Positions 29,921-40,950 are shown, numbered from the stretch's first letter. The stretch is DNA of 64,000 nt from Sorex araneus (GCF_027595985.1 NC_073305.1:112905759-112969758), one strand, 5' to 3'. Numbers and translations are program-made. The notes: generated by a model not told the origin, from the sequence alone.

Positions 29921-30111
29921 TTAGAGTATAGTGGGTAGGGGGCTTGCCTTGCGTGTGACCAATTTGGGTTCGATTTCCAGCATCCCCTATCCCGTCTGGT
30001 CCCCCAAGCACTGCCAGCAGTAATTCCTGAATGCAGTCAGGAGTAACCTCTGAACATCGTCGGATGTGGCTCCAAAACAAACCAAAGCCAAAACCAAAAC
30101 CAAAACCAAAA
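29921..30111 (+). mobile_element. SOR SINE, sense, 5'-truncated, (AAAACC)n tail
   Basis: Starts within the head at GAGTATAGTGGGTAGG. The tail is about six AAAACC units (30,080-30,111). Confidence 0.82.
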
Positions 30112-30134
30112 CCCTCCACCTCCCCCCCCCCAAG

Positions 30135-30785
30135 AATAACCTCTTTTAATGCTTCTTGCAAAACTGGTTTCAGGGCTATAAATTCTCTAAGCCTTTGCCT
30201 GTCCATGAAACACTTAATTGTTCCTTCAAACCTGAATGATAATTTGGTTGATTAGAGTATTATTAGTGAGGTATGCATTTTGTCAAGTTTTTGTGATGTA
30301 TCTCCTAATTCTCTTCTGCCTCGTAGAGTTTCATTTGGTAGATATGCTGTACGTCTTACAGACTTTCCTTTGTATGTTAGTTCCTTTTATGATCCTGCTG
30401 CTTTCAATATTTTGTCTCTGTCTTTGGCTTTTGTCATTTTGAGCCCAATGTGTCTTGGAGTTCTCCTTGTTGGACCTACTTTTGCTGGTACCCTACATGC
30501 CTCTTGGATCTCTGCCTGTATTCTTCAAGTCTGGGAAGTTGTAATCAATAATTTAACTATTATTTCTTTATCAAATTTGCTTTCTTCTTGTTCAGGGACT
30601 CTATGGTTCTTATATTGTTCCTCTTGAACTCATCACATATTTTTCTGGTGTGCTGTTCATTTCATTTTTGACTATTTTCCACCTTCTATTGTTTCCTAGT
30701 AGTTTCCTTCTTCTCGTCTTAGAGTAGCTTGATCTTTTGCAGACTGTTCTGCTATTATTCTGCTGCTAAGACCTTCTACTGAGTT
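30135..30785 (-). mobile_element. L1 5' half (ORF1 region), antisense
   Basis: TTTCATTTGGTAGATATGCTG, GCTTTCAATATTTTGTCTCTG and CCAATGTGTCTTGGAGTTCTCC follow the inverted L1 ORF1 region and align with 34,850-35,450. Frames are broken. Confidence 0.65.
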
Positions 30786-30958
30786 TTTTTTGTCTTTTTG
30801 GGTCATACCTGGAGATACACAGGGGTCACTCTTGGCTCATGCACTCAGGAACGACTCCTGGCTGTGCTCAGGGGACCATATGGAATGCTGGGATTCGAAC
30901 CTGGGTCGGCCGCATGCAAGGCAAATGCCCTACCCGCTGTGCTATCGCTCCAGCCCCA
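30786..30958 (-). mobile_element. SOR SINE, antisense, young
   Basis: TTTTTGTCTTTTTGGGTCATACC to CTATCGCTCCAGCCCC, with the CTCATGCACTCAGG variant. Confidence 0.93.
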
Positions 30959-30989
30959 GCATAATGTCTTAATGTCCAGTCAAGTCTGT

Positions 30990-31103
30990 GTCAGTCAGGA
31001 GAAAATCTGTGGCTCCTTCATGCAAAGTTTATGGGGTGCCTGGGTTTGAATTCAGTCTGACCATCTACAAGACCTTAGCCCCTGTGGTAATCTCTCTGGT
31101 CCC
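30990..31103 (-). mobile_element. SINE fragment, antisense, old
   Basis: GGGTTTGAATTCAGTCTGACC and GGTAATCTCTCTGGTCCC only. Confidence 0.45.
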
Positions 31104-31126
31104 AAGCCTTTTATTCTGATTTGTTT

Positions 31127-31127
<1 letters not shown>

Positions 31128-31196
<69 letters not shown>
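31128..31196. repeat. (TC)n microsatellite at a SINE tail
   Basis: About 34 TC units exactly where the inverted tail of the next SINE should be. Confidence 0.95.
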
Positions 31197-31199
<3 letters not shown>

Positions 31200-31344
31200 G
31201 GGTCACATCAGGCTATACACAGGGCTTACTCCTAACTTTGTGCTCAGTGGTCAAACTTCTGGCTGTGCTGGGAGACGATACGCAAATCTGGGATCAAATC
31301 CTAAAGATAAGTGCTTTACCCATTGTACTCTCCCTGTGGCCCCA
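31197..31344 (-). mobile_element. SOR-related SINE, antisense
   Basis: TTTGGGTCACATCAGGCTATAC to CTCTCCCTGTGGCCCC. Confidence 0.78.
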
Positions 31345-31377
31345 AATGCATGGCTTTTAATTGGCGGAAAGTTGTTG

Positions 31378-31550
31378 GCTTTGTTTGTTAGTTTGTTTTT
31401 GGGTCACATCCACCAATGCTCAGGGGCTAATCTTGACTCTGCTCTCAGGCATCACTCCTGGTGAGCTCAGGGACCATATGGGTGCCAGGTATTGAACCTG
31501 GGTGGCATGCAAGGCAAGCACTCTGCCTGATGTGCTATTGCTCTGGCCCT
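31378..31550 (-). mobile_element. SOR SINE, antisense
   Basis: TTTGTTTTTGGGTCACATCCACC to CTATTGCTCTGGCCC. Confidence 0.86.
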
Positions 31551-31652
31551 GAGTTTTATTTCCTGATCTTTCCAGCAATACTGTGTCTTTAGATGGTGAG
31601 TTCAGACTCTTGCCATTTATTAAAACTACTGAATAAAATAATTTCTTACCAT

Positions 31653-31857
31653 GTTTTTTTTTTATTTTTTTTTTATTTATTTTTTTTTTTTTTGCTTTTT
31701 GGGTCACACCTGGCGATGCACAGGGGTTACTCCTGGCTCTGCACTCAGGAATTACCCCTGGCGGTGCTCAGGGGACCATATGGGATGCTGGGATTTGAAC
31801 CGGGGTCGGCCGCGTGCTAGGCAAACGCCCTACCCGCTGTGCTATCTCTCCAGCCCC
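31653..31857 (-). mobile_element. SOR SINE, antisense, inserted in an L1 target duplication
   Basis: Long T/ATTT tail complement, CpG-rich body. CCATGTTTTTTTTT flanks it, and that sequence is also the left TSD of the element at 31,870. Confidence 0.94.
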
Positions 31858-31869
31858 ATGTTTTTTTTT

Positions 31870-32634
31870 TTAAATTGAATCACTGTGAGAAAAGTTACAA
31901 AACTTCCAGGTTTAAGTCTCAGTCATACAATGATCAAACATCCATCCCTTCACCAGTACACAAGTTCCACACCAAGAACCCCAGTATACCTCCCATCCCA
32001 GCCACCCCATCCTCCCACCTGTGTGGCTGATAATTTTCACTTTAATCTCTCTTTACTTTGATTACATTCAATATTTCAATAGAAAACTCGCTACTATTAT
32101 TATTAGGAATTTTCCCCCAACAATCAGACCTGCCGAAAAGGCATCATTTGATAATTTTTTAAAAATTATTTATTTATTTATTTATTTTTATTTTTAATTA
32201 GTGAATCACCATGAGGATCATTTGATAATTTGTTTCCCATTGCTGAGAATGAAGAGCATATGAGGTTGCGGCCATGTGGTTTTGGATTTCTGGTATTTTA
32301 GTAATTAAGTCCAGAGAAATTTCTGCCAGAAGTCACATCACTGCAAGCTTGTACCTCCGGTTAGTGGGGTCTATAAGATGGCGGTCGCCACATCGCCACC
32401 ACCACCTCTGTTGCAGAAAGGAAAGGCCGAGAGAGAAAAACCTTTCCCCTCCCAGGGCGGCATGGGGCCATAGCTTAGTTCATAATCTAGAGACATTTCT
32501 GCAAAAAGTCGCTGGATTCCGAAAGCAGTGAGCCTCCGGGATCATGGTCGCCTCCGGGATCATGGTCGTTCAGGAACGGAGGAGCTGCTCTGGTGTGTGG
32601 CTGCTCGGGGTCTCGTCTGGTCTGAAAGCAGCGG
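31870..32634 (-). mobile_element. L1-tailed GC-rich retroelement, minus, with TSD
   Basis: L1 3' UTR end followed by AGATGGCGGTCGCC, CCTTTCCCCTCCCAGGGCGG and TCGTCTGG. TSD CCATGTTTTT left (before 31,870) and at 32,635-32,644. Carries an A/T insertion at 32,155-32,215. Same 5' boundary as the copy at 62,375-63,064. Confidence 0.85.
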
Positions 32635-32649
32635 CCATGTTTTTAATGT

Positions 32650-33010
32650 GGATTTGGGGTATTTGTGAAGTTAGTTTTTGTTTCTCTGAATTTTTCTTTA
32701 AATGTACTTTCTCTGAATCTGTTGCCTGTCTTGTATGTAATGTTCAGTTTTCATTTGTTCCTTTTTGTTTTCGTCTTCCAAGGATGTTTGTCTAAAGAAC
32801 ACCAACCATGCCTTTTGCCTACAAAGTTCTGTTTCATATGCCCTCTTAAGTTCTAAACCCATGAGTCTTGAGTTAGTTTTCCTTAAATCCGTTGTTACTT
32901 TCCTTTCCCTCATTTTGAATTGTATCTTCCTATTTCTAAGTAGGATATATTTGACTGTTATAAAAGACTGTTAAATGTGTCTTTTATCACTGGTTTAGTG
33001 GCCATGAACT
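32650..33010. other. No recognised feature
   Basis: T-rich sequence. Short frames on both strands have no motif. Confidence 0.35.
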
Positions 33011-33029
33011 TCTTTAGCTACTTTTATTT

Positions 33030-33600
33030 GTTAGTTGAAGATGTTCAGAACCCAGCCACACTCATGCTCAAGGCCACTCTCCACACATTTGGAAGAGCCT
33101 CACGCATGAAGGAACAGGCCGAGGAACCCAGGTGTGCGGGATCCAGGCAGAGATCCTCAAGGCTGCTTGGATCAGGACCGGGCCTCTTCCACCCAGATTC
33201 CCCATTTTCCAGTAGTTAGGTAGTCACACCCAGAAACTGCCCTGGCACTGTGTAATCCCATCAACGGCCAACATTCAGAGACTGTAAAACCAAGCTCCCG
33301 GAAGCATTGCGGTCATTGCGTCGTATGACAACTGATAGCCTAGTTCTCCCTCTTAGAGAACCTTGCAAGCTAACAAGTATTTACTGCCCACACATGGAGA
33401 GCCTGGAAAGCTCCCTGTGGCGTATTCATATGCCAAATACAGTAACAAAGATGGGTCTCATTCCCCTGACCCTGAAGAACCTCTAATATGGCACCAAGAG
33501 AGGCTGCTAAAATCTCAGGGCTAGGATGAATGGAGACGTTACTGGGCCCGCTTGAGCAAATCGATGATCAACAGGATGACAGTGATACAGTGATGTATTT
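33030..33600 (+). mobile_element. Second shrew SINE family, long copy with a different 5' module
   Basis: 3' body matches 25,319 and 34,140 (CTTAGAGAACCTTGCAAGC, GGCGTATTC, GAGACGTTACTGGG, AAATCGATGATCAACAGGATG) and ends in a GACAGTGATACAGTGATG tail. The first about 270 bp contain ACTGCCCTGGCACTGTGTAA and CATCAACGGCCAAC, not the SOR head. 5' limit uncertain. Confidence 0.7.
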
Positions 33601-33605
33601 TAAAT

Positions 33606-33676
33606 TGAGTCCAGTTTTTTTTTTTAAATAAAATTTGGACTCAATTAAAAAAAATTAATAAAATCTGGACTCAATG
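33606..33676. repeat. A/T-rich inverted and direct repeat
   Basis: TTGAGTCCAG, then TTTGGACTCAA, then TCTGGACTCAA separated by A/T spacers: one inverted pair plus one direct copy. Confidence 0.75.
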
Positions 33677-34035
33677 GGACCTGGAAGCAGAGATCCTCTG
33701 CCTGCTATCCCTCAATCTCCGGTATCAAGGGATTTCACCCATAAGCCACACCCTGCCACACCCTTCAGGCACCAGATAATCTCCTCATCGGCCACCCTCA
33801 GATCTCAACAGCTGCTCCTCCCAGTCGGGAATATAAAATGAGGCCCCCATAGCCATGCCACTAGACTGCATGCCAGGCTGTTTTCACTCAGGGCGCCCCA
33901 GAAGGGTCAGGTGAGAACCCTCCTCGCCCCAAGGGACCCAGCCCCAGCAGCCGACCTCCACTACCCAACCGCCTCCACTACCTCCACTACTCAACCGCCG
34001 CCACGCTCCAGGCCGCTTTCTGACACATTATAAGA
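33670..34035 (+). repeat. GC-rich repeat-like segment with TATA motif
   Basis: The first part is a distant relative of the 5' module at 33,030-33,300 (GCAGAGATCCTC; CGGCCACCCTCAGATCTC). Then GGGAATATAAAATGAGGCCC and a C-rich stretch. It may be LTR-derived, but no TG...CA ends or TSD found. Confidence 0.4.
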
Positions 34036-34139
34036 CACTTCCTACCCATTTTCCATAATTACCACACCATATTTGATGGAGTTCAGACAGTAGGCAACAA
34101 ATCATAGAGAGTAATATACATATATATTTACATATATAT

Positions 34140-34410
34140 ATATATCACTCTCAGAGAGCCTGGCAAGCTACCAAGAGTATCCCACCTGCACAGGCAGAGC
34201 CTAGCAAGCTACCCATGGCGTATTCGATATGCCAAAAATAGTAATGATAGGTCTCATTACCCTGACCCTGAAAGAACCTTCAATCGTTGGGAAAGACGAG
34301 TAAGGAGAGGCTGCTAAAATCTCAGGGCTGGGAGGAATAGAGACGTTATTGGTGCCCGCTTGAGTAAATCGATGGGATGACAGTGATACAGTGACACAGT
34401 GATGTATTTA
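34140..34410 (+). mobile_element. Second shrew SINE family, 5'-truncated
   Basis: GAGAGCCTGGCAAGCTACC to GTGATACAGTGACACAGTGATG. Truncated into the body, best-preserved 3' part of the three plus-strand copies. Confidence 0.82.
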
Positions 34411-34435
34411 AATTTTATTTTATTTTATTTTGTGG

Positions 34436-34594
34436 GGACTGAGCCACTGCCAGTGGTACTCAGGGCTTAGCCTGGCTCTGTGCTCAGGGATCAGCCCAGA
34501 CAGTGCTCTGGGCATCCATTTGTGGTGCTGGGGATAAAACTGTCCATGTGCAAGGCAAATGCCTTAGTCACAGTACCATTTCTCTGTCCTCGTA
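34436..34594 (-). mobile_element. SOR-related SINE, antisense
   Basis: GGGGACTGAGCCACTGCCAG to CATTTCTCTGTCCTC, preceded by (TTTTA)n. Confidence 0.75.
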
Positions 34595-34911
34595 TGAAGT
34601 TTTTAATAATGTTTGAATGCCAAAGGAAATATTGAGAGCTGAATAAATGACTAATATCATTAGTATTTCTGGGAGCTCTTAAGTAAAGACTATATTTTTC
34701 TGAAAGTTTCCTGGTTTTGTTTCTTGTTATTGGTGCCCGTAAATATCTGTAAAGTTTTGTCACTCCTTTAAATGTGCTAACCCAGCTGGATAGAGATTTT
34801 TTTGTTTTGATTCCTGTCCATTCAACATTTGGCTGCATTTTATCATTTCTTCTAGCCTGTACTGTTTCATTTGATAGATATGCGGTGAGGTGGTTTGTGT
34901 GTGTGTGTGTG

Positions 34912-35090
34912 TGGGGGGGTGAGGTGTTTGGGCCAAGTCCAGCCCTGCTCGAGGCTCATCCTGTATTTGTGCTCAAGGATCACTCCTGGTGGTCCTTGAG
35001 GAACCATATGCAGTGATGTGGATAGAATGAGGGTCAATAACTATGTGCCAGGGCAAGTCCCTTAACCCCTGTGCTATGTTTCTGGACCCC
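34912..35090 (-). mobile_element. SOR-related SINE, antisense
   Basis: A (TG)n/G tract at the tail side, then GGGCCAAGTCCAGCCCTGCTC to GCTATGTTTCTGGACCCC. Confidence 0.75.
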
Positions 35091-35106
35091 CACCCTACTG
35101 TGACTC

Positions 35107-35285
35107 CTTTTTTGTTTGTTTGTTTTTGGGTCACACCCGGCGATGCACAGGGGTTACTCCTGGCTCATGCACTCAGGAATTACTTCTGGCGGTGCTCAAG
35201 GGACCATATGGGATGCTGGGATTCGAACCCGAGTCGGCCACTGCAAGGCAAACACTCTATCCGCTGTGCTATTGCTCCAGCCCCC
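35107..35285 (-). mobile_element. SOR SINE, antisense, young, with TSD
   Basis: CTACTGTGACTC / CTGCTGTGACTC flank it. It sits within the L1 5' half. Confidence 0.93.
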
Positions 35286-36489
35286 CTGCTGTGACTCTTA
35301 CAGGGATAACTGTGTAGGTAATTTTTTGCTTTGCGTTTGCTGCCTTCAGGATGTTACCTCTATCTTTGTCATTTACCATTTTCATTGCAGTGTGTCTTGG
35401 TGTTTCTTTCCTTTGGTTTATTTTATCTGGGACACCTTGAGCTTCTTAGATCTGAGTAAATGACTCAATCCCAAAATTGGTTAAGTACTTGGCTATACTT
35501 TCGTCCACTAATACTCCCCTCTCCACTCTGTTTTTCTCTCCTTCGTATGTTATTTCTTTTGAGTTTGTTTCAAATTTTTCTCATTAAAAAAATTTCTCCT
35601 GTTCTGGTTTGATGATTTCATCCTCAAACGCAATGGTCAGACCTTGACTCCTGTCATTCTACTGCAGTGCCCTCTATTGAATTTTTCCCTTTATCCATCT
35701 ATTGTGTTCCCCAAAGACTTCTGATTGAAAATTTCTCAGTTTTTCTATGTAAGTGTTCTCTTCTATCGTCTTCCTCAGTCCAGTGGTCATTGTTACCCGT
35801 GTCACTTTGCAGACTTCATCAGGCAATGGAGAAATCTCTTGTATGCAGGCAACTTCAGTACTCCTCAGGCTTTTGTCTTCGTTCAATAGGGCCGGTGAAT
35901 TTCTCCACTTCTGTGTTATGTCTGGCACTATATGACGAATAGATGTACAGGTATGGTTTTGTAGCAACCGAAGTGGCAGTCATCGATAGTTTCAGTCCCT
36001 TGGTTTGCTTAGTTTGTAACTCAGGGCTCTCTTGAGTTGTTGCTCCGTTTCTTTGACTTGTTGGCTGAGTGTAGCCTTGTGGCCCGAAAGACCAGTGCTG
36101 CCACCTAGTGTTCACTGCTGCCAATGTCCGACCTTGGCTGTTGATGTCCGACACATTTGGAGAGCCAAGGGGCTTTCCAATGTCCTGCCTCTTCTGCCGC
36201 GCCGGGTGCCCACAAGAGCACCTGTGTTTGCACGCAGCTGTGTGCCTGTCTGTCTTCCTGTTGGAGTGGCCCTGAAGAACAAGAACCCCGGAGCCCGCCC
36301 GGTCTCATCAAATTTTCAAACGCTCACTGCAAACTTCCCGCAGATGCAAAAGGCAGGGGTGGGAGTAGGAGGTGGGGTGGTGCAAGCTGACCTATCATAC
36401 CTCTGTTCTCAGTTGGAGGGTGGCATTTGCCACAGGCCTGTGGTCTGTTTTCTCAAGCACTTACAGCTCCCCACTGGATGGCTCTAATT

Positions 36490-36665
36490 TTTTTGTTTGT
36501 TTCTTTTTTGAGATTTGGGCCACACGGGAATACTCAGGGAATATTCCTGGTTCTGTGTTGAGTAAGTCCAGGCTATGCTCAGGGCACCTTATGTAGTACC
36601 AGGATTTCAAGTGGGTGCCACATTCAAGGCAAGTGCATTAACTCCTGCAGTATCCCTCTGGTCTC
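36490..36665 (-). mobile_element. SOR-related SINE, antisense, old
   Basis: TTTGGGCCACACGGGAATACTC to AGTATCCCTCTGGTCTC. Confidence 0.7.
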
Positions 36666-37125
36666 ACTACTAATTTGAAACTTACACAAGCTGCACTTCG
36701 TGTCTCTAGAAGAAATGCTGTGTCCTTCATCTTTAAGTAATTAGTTTAGTTGCCTCCTACACTGCTTTTTGTTGTCACCAGTGCAAATCTCTAATTGCCC
36801 TGTATCTCTGAGTATAATCATAAATCATAAATCAAATCAAATATAAATCATAAATCAAAACCTCTTTTTGCCCAGCTGGTCAATTAAATACCTGTAGAAT
36901 TGCTGCCACATAAAAAATAAATTTGAGATTCATACTTCAGTTATTTATTAAGGAGATTTGTTGGATCCAGTCAACTACCGGAGGAAATTAACTATAGCCC
37001 TAGCTAAGGTAAAGTGGTATACTAACTGCCTAAATGAACTGATGAAAATTTAAGAGGCATCATGGTAAATTTGGGCTAAAGTCACCCAACATAGAAATAC
37101 TGTCATTATCTCTAGCCTACTGTCC
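36666..37125. other. No recognised feature
   Basis: Contains a short ATAAATCATAAATCAAA repetition at 36,822-36,862, otherwise unremarkable. Confidence 0.4.
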
Positions 37126-37129
37126 TGTC

Positions 37130-37280
37130 ACCTATCTCTTCAGCTGTATAGACCTCAGCAGGATAGTACAGGTTTTTGTTGAGTGCAGGCCCAGTATGTG
37201 GTAGGTCCAAAATTTGATCCCTAGACTCTCCTGAACCCCAAGCACTGCCAGGTGTAGTCATTGTGGCCCACAAAAAATGC
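37130..37280 (+). mobile_element. Old SINE, sense
   Basis: AAATTTGATCCCTAGAC and CAAGCACTGCCAGGTGTAGTC only. Confidence 0.4.
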
Positions 37281-37436
37281 CAGACCTAGGCATTGTGTGT
37301 TAGACTTACATTATGGGGCAAACATTTGCTAACACAGGTGTGGCCCTGTGTCTTCAAGTACCACTGGGTATAACCTTTATTAAAAAAATAGACTAAAATA
37401 TATAATTGTTCTTCAGATCAAGTATACTGACTTTCC

Positions 37437-37611
37437 TTGGTTTGTGGGGTTTGGGCCATACCCAGCAGTGCTCAGGACTCAGGTCTTTCTGACTTTGAGC
37501 TAAAGGATCACTTCTAGCAGGGCTGGAGGACCACATGTGGCACCGGCGATCAAACCCAGGTCGGCCATATGCAAGACAAACACCTTACCCGCTGTACTAT
37601 CTCTCTGGCTC
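37437..37611 (-). mobile_element. SOR-related SINE, antisense
   Basis: GTTTGGGCCATACCCAGCAG to CTATCTCTCTGGCTC. Confidence 0.82.
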
Positions 37612-37884
37612 ATCAACTTTGTTGACTTCATATATTGTGCTTTTTGCCCAAATATCCTTTCTATATTTTAGCTGAGGGTGAACAGCAGCTCTTCCCTCCA
37701 AACTCAGATCAAGTGCCAGAGATATGGCTTAGGTATGTGCTTTGCATGCTTGAGATCTGTTCTCAGCCTTTGACCTCACGATAAGACAAACTTTTCTCCC
37801 CAAACCTCAAACCAAACAAAACCAGATGAGAGGCTAATCTTTATAGAAAACCATCCGTAAAACTGAAAAACTATTTCCTTTATT

Positions 37885-38200
37885 TAAAATTTTAAAAATA
37901 GATTCCTCCCCACTTTTGAGGTATATTTTGCAGTACTGTTAATGTTAATTTTATACTTATATATGTATATATATAATATATATATTGTTTCAACACCAGA
38001 CCAACCACCAGAGTGCTCCCTTCCCTCTTAGAACATCCCAAGGATGCCCCTCCCCCGTCCCAATCCATCCTGAACCAAAATAGGCTCAGATATCTAGAGC
38101 ATTTCCTCTATAATATTTCTGAAAATTGAATTTTTCCCCATCTTTTGATAACATTGTAATTTATTTATTTTACAAGCTATTTCTTTGACTAGGAATGTTA
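37885..38200 (-). mobile_element. Old L1 3' end, antisense
   Basis: A TATATA tract, then TTGTTTCAACACCAGACCAACCACC and a C/T-rich stretch, in the order of other inverted L1 tails here. Confidence 0.4.
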
Positions 38201-38429
38201 CCAAATTCAAAGTCTAGTTGCTCAGGGTAAATGCCTGAGAGACAAAAGCTGGTGTGAGAAAAACCAGTCATTTTTTTAGACACTAGAAACGTAAGAGGGT
38301 GGTGGGCTACCTGCTCCCCCACATCATCCTGCTGTTAGGCTAGAGTGAGGACTTTATAAAGGTCTGGTGATAGGCAAGACAGAAAAAGTGTGCTCTTGGA
38401 GTCTAATCAGCTATTATTCTTCTGATATC

Positions 38430-38620
38430 AGTGGTTTGATGAAGTCACTGGGGGTAAATTGGCATGTTCTTTGGAAAACTTGAAATATTGGTAAAGGGAC
38501 ACTGATATGGGTGAAGAGGGTGTAGTATTAGAATATTTATGCCTGAAACTGTATTATTAAAAGTATTGCAAATCGTGGTGACTAAATAAAATGAGAAAAA
38601 AAAGCAGCACCCTGAAACCC
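38430..38620 (+). mobile_element. L1 3' end, sense, diverged
   Basis: GACACTGATATGGGTGAAGAGG, ATGCCTGAAACTGTATTA, GGTGACTAAATAAAATG. Compare 46,735-46,915. Confidence 0.5.
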
Positions 38621-38689
38621 CCAAAAAATATGTAAGATAATCCACTGTGCAACATTGACTGTTAGTGGTCTCTATCAAAGCATTTTTGT

Positions 38690-38863
38690 GTTTTGTTTTG
38701 TATTTGGGCCACACTCAGCGGTGCTCAGGGTTTACACCTGGCTTTACACTCAGGGATTACTTTTGGTGGTGCTCAGAGGACCATATGGGATGTTGGAGAC
38801 TGAATCTGGGTCAGCTACATGCAAGGCAAATGCCCTACCCACTGTGCTATCTTTCTGGTCTTG
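38690..38863 (-). mobile_element. SOR SINE, antisense
   Basis: TTTGGGCCACACTCAGCGGTG to GCTATCTTTCTGGTC. Confidence 0.85.
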
Positions 38864-39258
38864 TCTATCAAAGCTTCTTAAACAGTGGGTCATGACCCGT
38901 ACGGGGTTGCATAATTGAATGTGGTGGATATGAAAAATTTGACAACAATCAAGGCTTTCTGAACATAAAATGACCAAATGTTAATTCAGAATAAAATGTG
39001 CAATGAATCTGGGATGCTTTTGGCAGTATTTAGTCCTGTTGCATGGTTCGATTTCATTAGTCTTGGTTCTGCACGTGCTACATGAGCACTTTGCACTGTG
39101 CATATTGTCACTCACACAACAGCAATGAATGCTGCTAGACACACTTCAATAGCTCAGGTCTGAGGCTATTGTATGTCTTGAACTGCAGTGTTTTTTCTAT
39201 ACACACAAAGTTTCCTGCTCTTACAGAACATAATAGTTTAATTATAGAAAATAAAGCT

Positions 39259-39393
39259 TTTTTTTTTGGCCCACACCTGACTATGTTCAGAGATCAGTCC
39301 TGGAGGTGCTCGGGGATCACACGTGGTGCCAAGTTTCCAACTCTAGTCTGCTTATCCAAGACTAAGGCCCAAATCCCTGTACAATCTTTGGCC
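39259..39393 (-). mobile_element. SOR-related SINE, antisense, in the hAT fossil
   Basis: T9 then GGCCCACACCTGACTATG to CAATCTTTGGCC, internally deleted. Confidence 0.68.
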
Positions 39394-39608
39394 TAGAAAA
39401 AAAAAAGACTTAAATATTAAATATTTTTCCTACCATCATTCCTCAGTATCTGATTACCAGATCAGTATATTGTGTAAAAATAATTTTTGACATTGCTGTT
39501 TCCTGTTTAAAAAGCATGCATTTAATTGCAGCAAATAAAGACAAAAGTCCTTTAATAATTTTTCTCCATCATTACCACTCTATTGGTATTTAAGTGTGAA
39601 CATCAATT

Positions 39609-39785
39609 AAATTTTTTTTTTCTTTTTGGGGTCACACCTGGCGATGCACAGGGGTAACTCCTGGCTCTGCACTCAGGAGTTACTCCTGGCGGTGCTCAGG
39701 GGACCATATGGGATGCTGGGAATTGAACACGGGTCAGCTAGGTGCAAGGCAAATGCCCTACCCATTGTGCTATCATCCCAGCCCC
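39609..39785 (-). mobile_element. SOR SINE, antisense, young
   Basis: AAATTTT flanks both ends. GGGGTCACACCTGGCGATGC to GCTATCATCCCAGCCCC. Confidence 0.92.
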
Positions 39786-39977
39786 AAATTTTAAAAAATT
39801 TAAAAAAATTCATAAGCTAGAGCTAGTTTTTATTTGAGAAATTATTAGCAGTATTTATTTCTAGTTTAGGACAAATGTTTTTCAGTTATGGGTACATTTT
39901 CAGTGGCTACATTTAGACAAAGGGGATAAAAATACTGCTGCTGCTACTACAGTCTATATTGCACCTATACTGCCTAG

Positions 39978-40187
39978 AAAAGAAAATATGTCAAATTATT
40001 TCTGCAGTGTGGATTTATTTCTAACAATCATGATGGAATGGAAAAACTTTGTTGTTTAACTCGTAATGAAGTTTTTGCTGTGGAGAGCATAAAACCTACT
40101 AAACTAAAATGACATCTTAATGCCAAGCATGCCAGGTACTGCAATAAACCAAAGGAAATTTTGAATTATTTAAAAAAAATATTCAAA
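39978..40187 (+). pseudogene. hAT fossil: BED zinc-finger block
   Basis: 70 codons in one frame with a single TGA at 40,110-40,112, where related proteins have Arg in KPxKLKRH. Readable motifs: KRKYVKLFLQCGF, NEVFAVESIKPTKLK, HLNAKH, NKPKEI. One zinc-binding Cys of the CxxC pair appears lost. Confidence 0.75.
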
Positions 40188-40279
40188 TAAAGACAACATC
40201 TTAAGAAATTTGTTACTGTCAAGGAGAAGTGTTTGCTCACATCTTAGAAAATGTATTTATTAATACAACAATCTTTACA

Positions 40280-40515
40280 TACTTTCCTCTAAAGAAACTT
40301 TTTTGGAGCATTTTCAGTGGCTTATTCATAGCAAACAATACAAAATAAATTATTTTGGTTCTGCTTGGGGGCAGGGGTTGGGGTTCGACATGAAAACTTC
40401 TGAAATATGGTGGAGGGAAGGTGTAAGGGTGGTGGGATTGGTGTTCAAATGTTAAATGTAATCAAATATTGTGAACCACTTTATAAAAATAAAATAAAAT
40501 TAAAAAAAAGAAAAT
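40280..40515 (+). mobile_element. L1 3' end (subfamily B), sense
   Basis: AACAATACAAAATAAATTATT, GTGGTGGGATTGGTG, AACCACTTTATAAAAATAAAATAAAATT. Inserted downstream of the BED block. Confidence 0.65.
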
Positions 40516-40680
40516 TTATTTATTTAGGTCTCTGGACCACACACAGTGGTTTTCAGGACGTAATCCCTGGCTTTGTTCTTATGTATCACTCCTGGTGGGC
40601 TTGGAATTAAACCTGGGTTCAACCTGGGTCTGCTGCATGGAAGGGAAGAGGCTTATCTGCTGTACTATCAGTTCACCCCT
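40516..40680 (-). mobile_element. SOR-related SINE, antisense
   Basis: A tandem GGGTTCAACCTGGGT duplication at 40,615-40,632 marks this copy. Confidence 0.72.
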
Positions 40681-40767
40681 TATAAAATGTATCTGATTTA
40701 AAAACTAAAATGCCTTGTCTGGTTGAAAAACAGTTCCTGTTACCTGTCGGTATAGAAATGTCAGAAA

Positions 40768-40950
40768 TAGGGGCCAGGGAGAAAGCACTGAGGTTAAGGT
40801 GCTTTGCTTGGGGCTGACTCTAGTTTGATTCTAGGTAATACAAGGCCCACTTCGGAGAATTGGAGAGACTACCAATCATGGAGCCACAAGTAACGCCTGA
40901 GGCTGATGGGTGTGGCCCACTCTCTTCCACACCCAATGTCAAAAATAGCT
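40768..40950 (+). mobile_element. SOR-related SINE, sense, old
   Basis: GGGGCCAGGGAGAAAGCACTG, then GTTTGATTCTAGG, GTGTGGCCC. Confidence 0.65.

Larger units (their letters stand above)
34600..36490 (-). mobile_element. L1 5' half (ORF1 region and GC-rich 5' UTR), antisense
   Basis: TTTCATTTGATAGATATGCGG and CAGTGTGTCTTGGTGTTTC align with 30,135-30,785. Further right the sequence turns GC-rich (36,100-36,480), as L1 5' UTRs do. Broken by SINEs at 34,912 and 35,107. No intact frame. Confidence 0.6.

Noticed and set aside
33829..33843. TATA-like AATATAAAATGAGGCC as a gene promoter
   Set aside because: It sits in repeat-like sequence with no downstream exon or conserved gene. Kept only as part of the repeat description.
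35674..35967. 97-codon minus-strand frame without repeat-like peptide
   Set aside because: It lies within the antisense L1 5' half, has no recognisable motif and no splice or promoter support.
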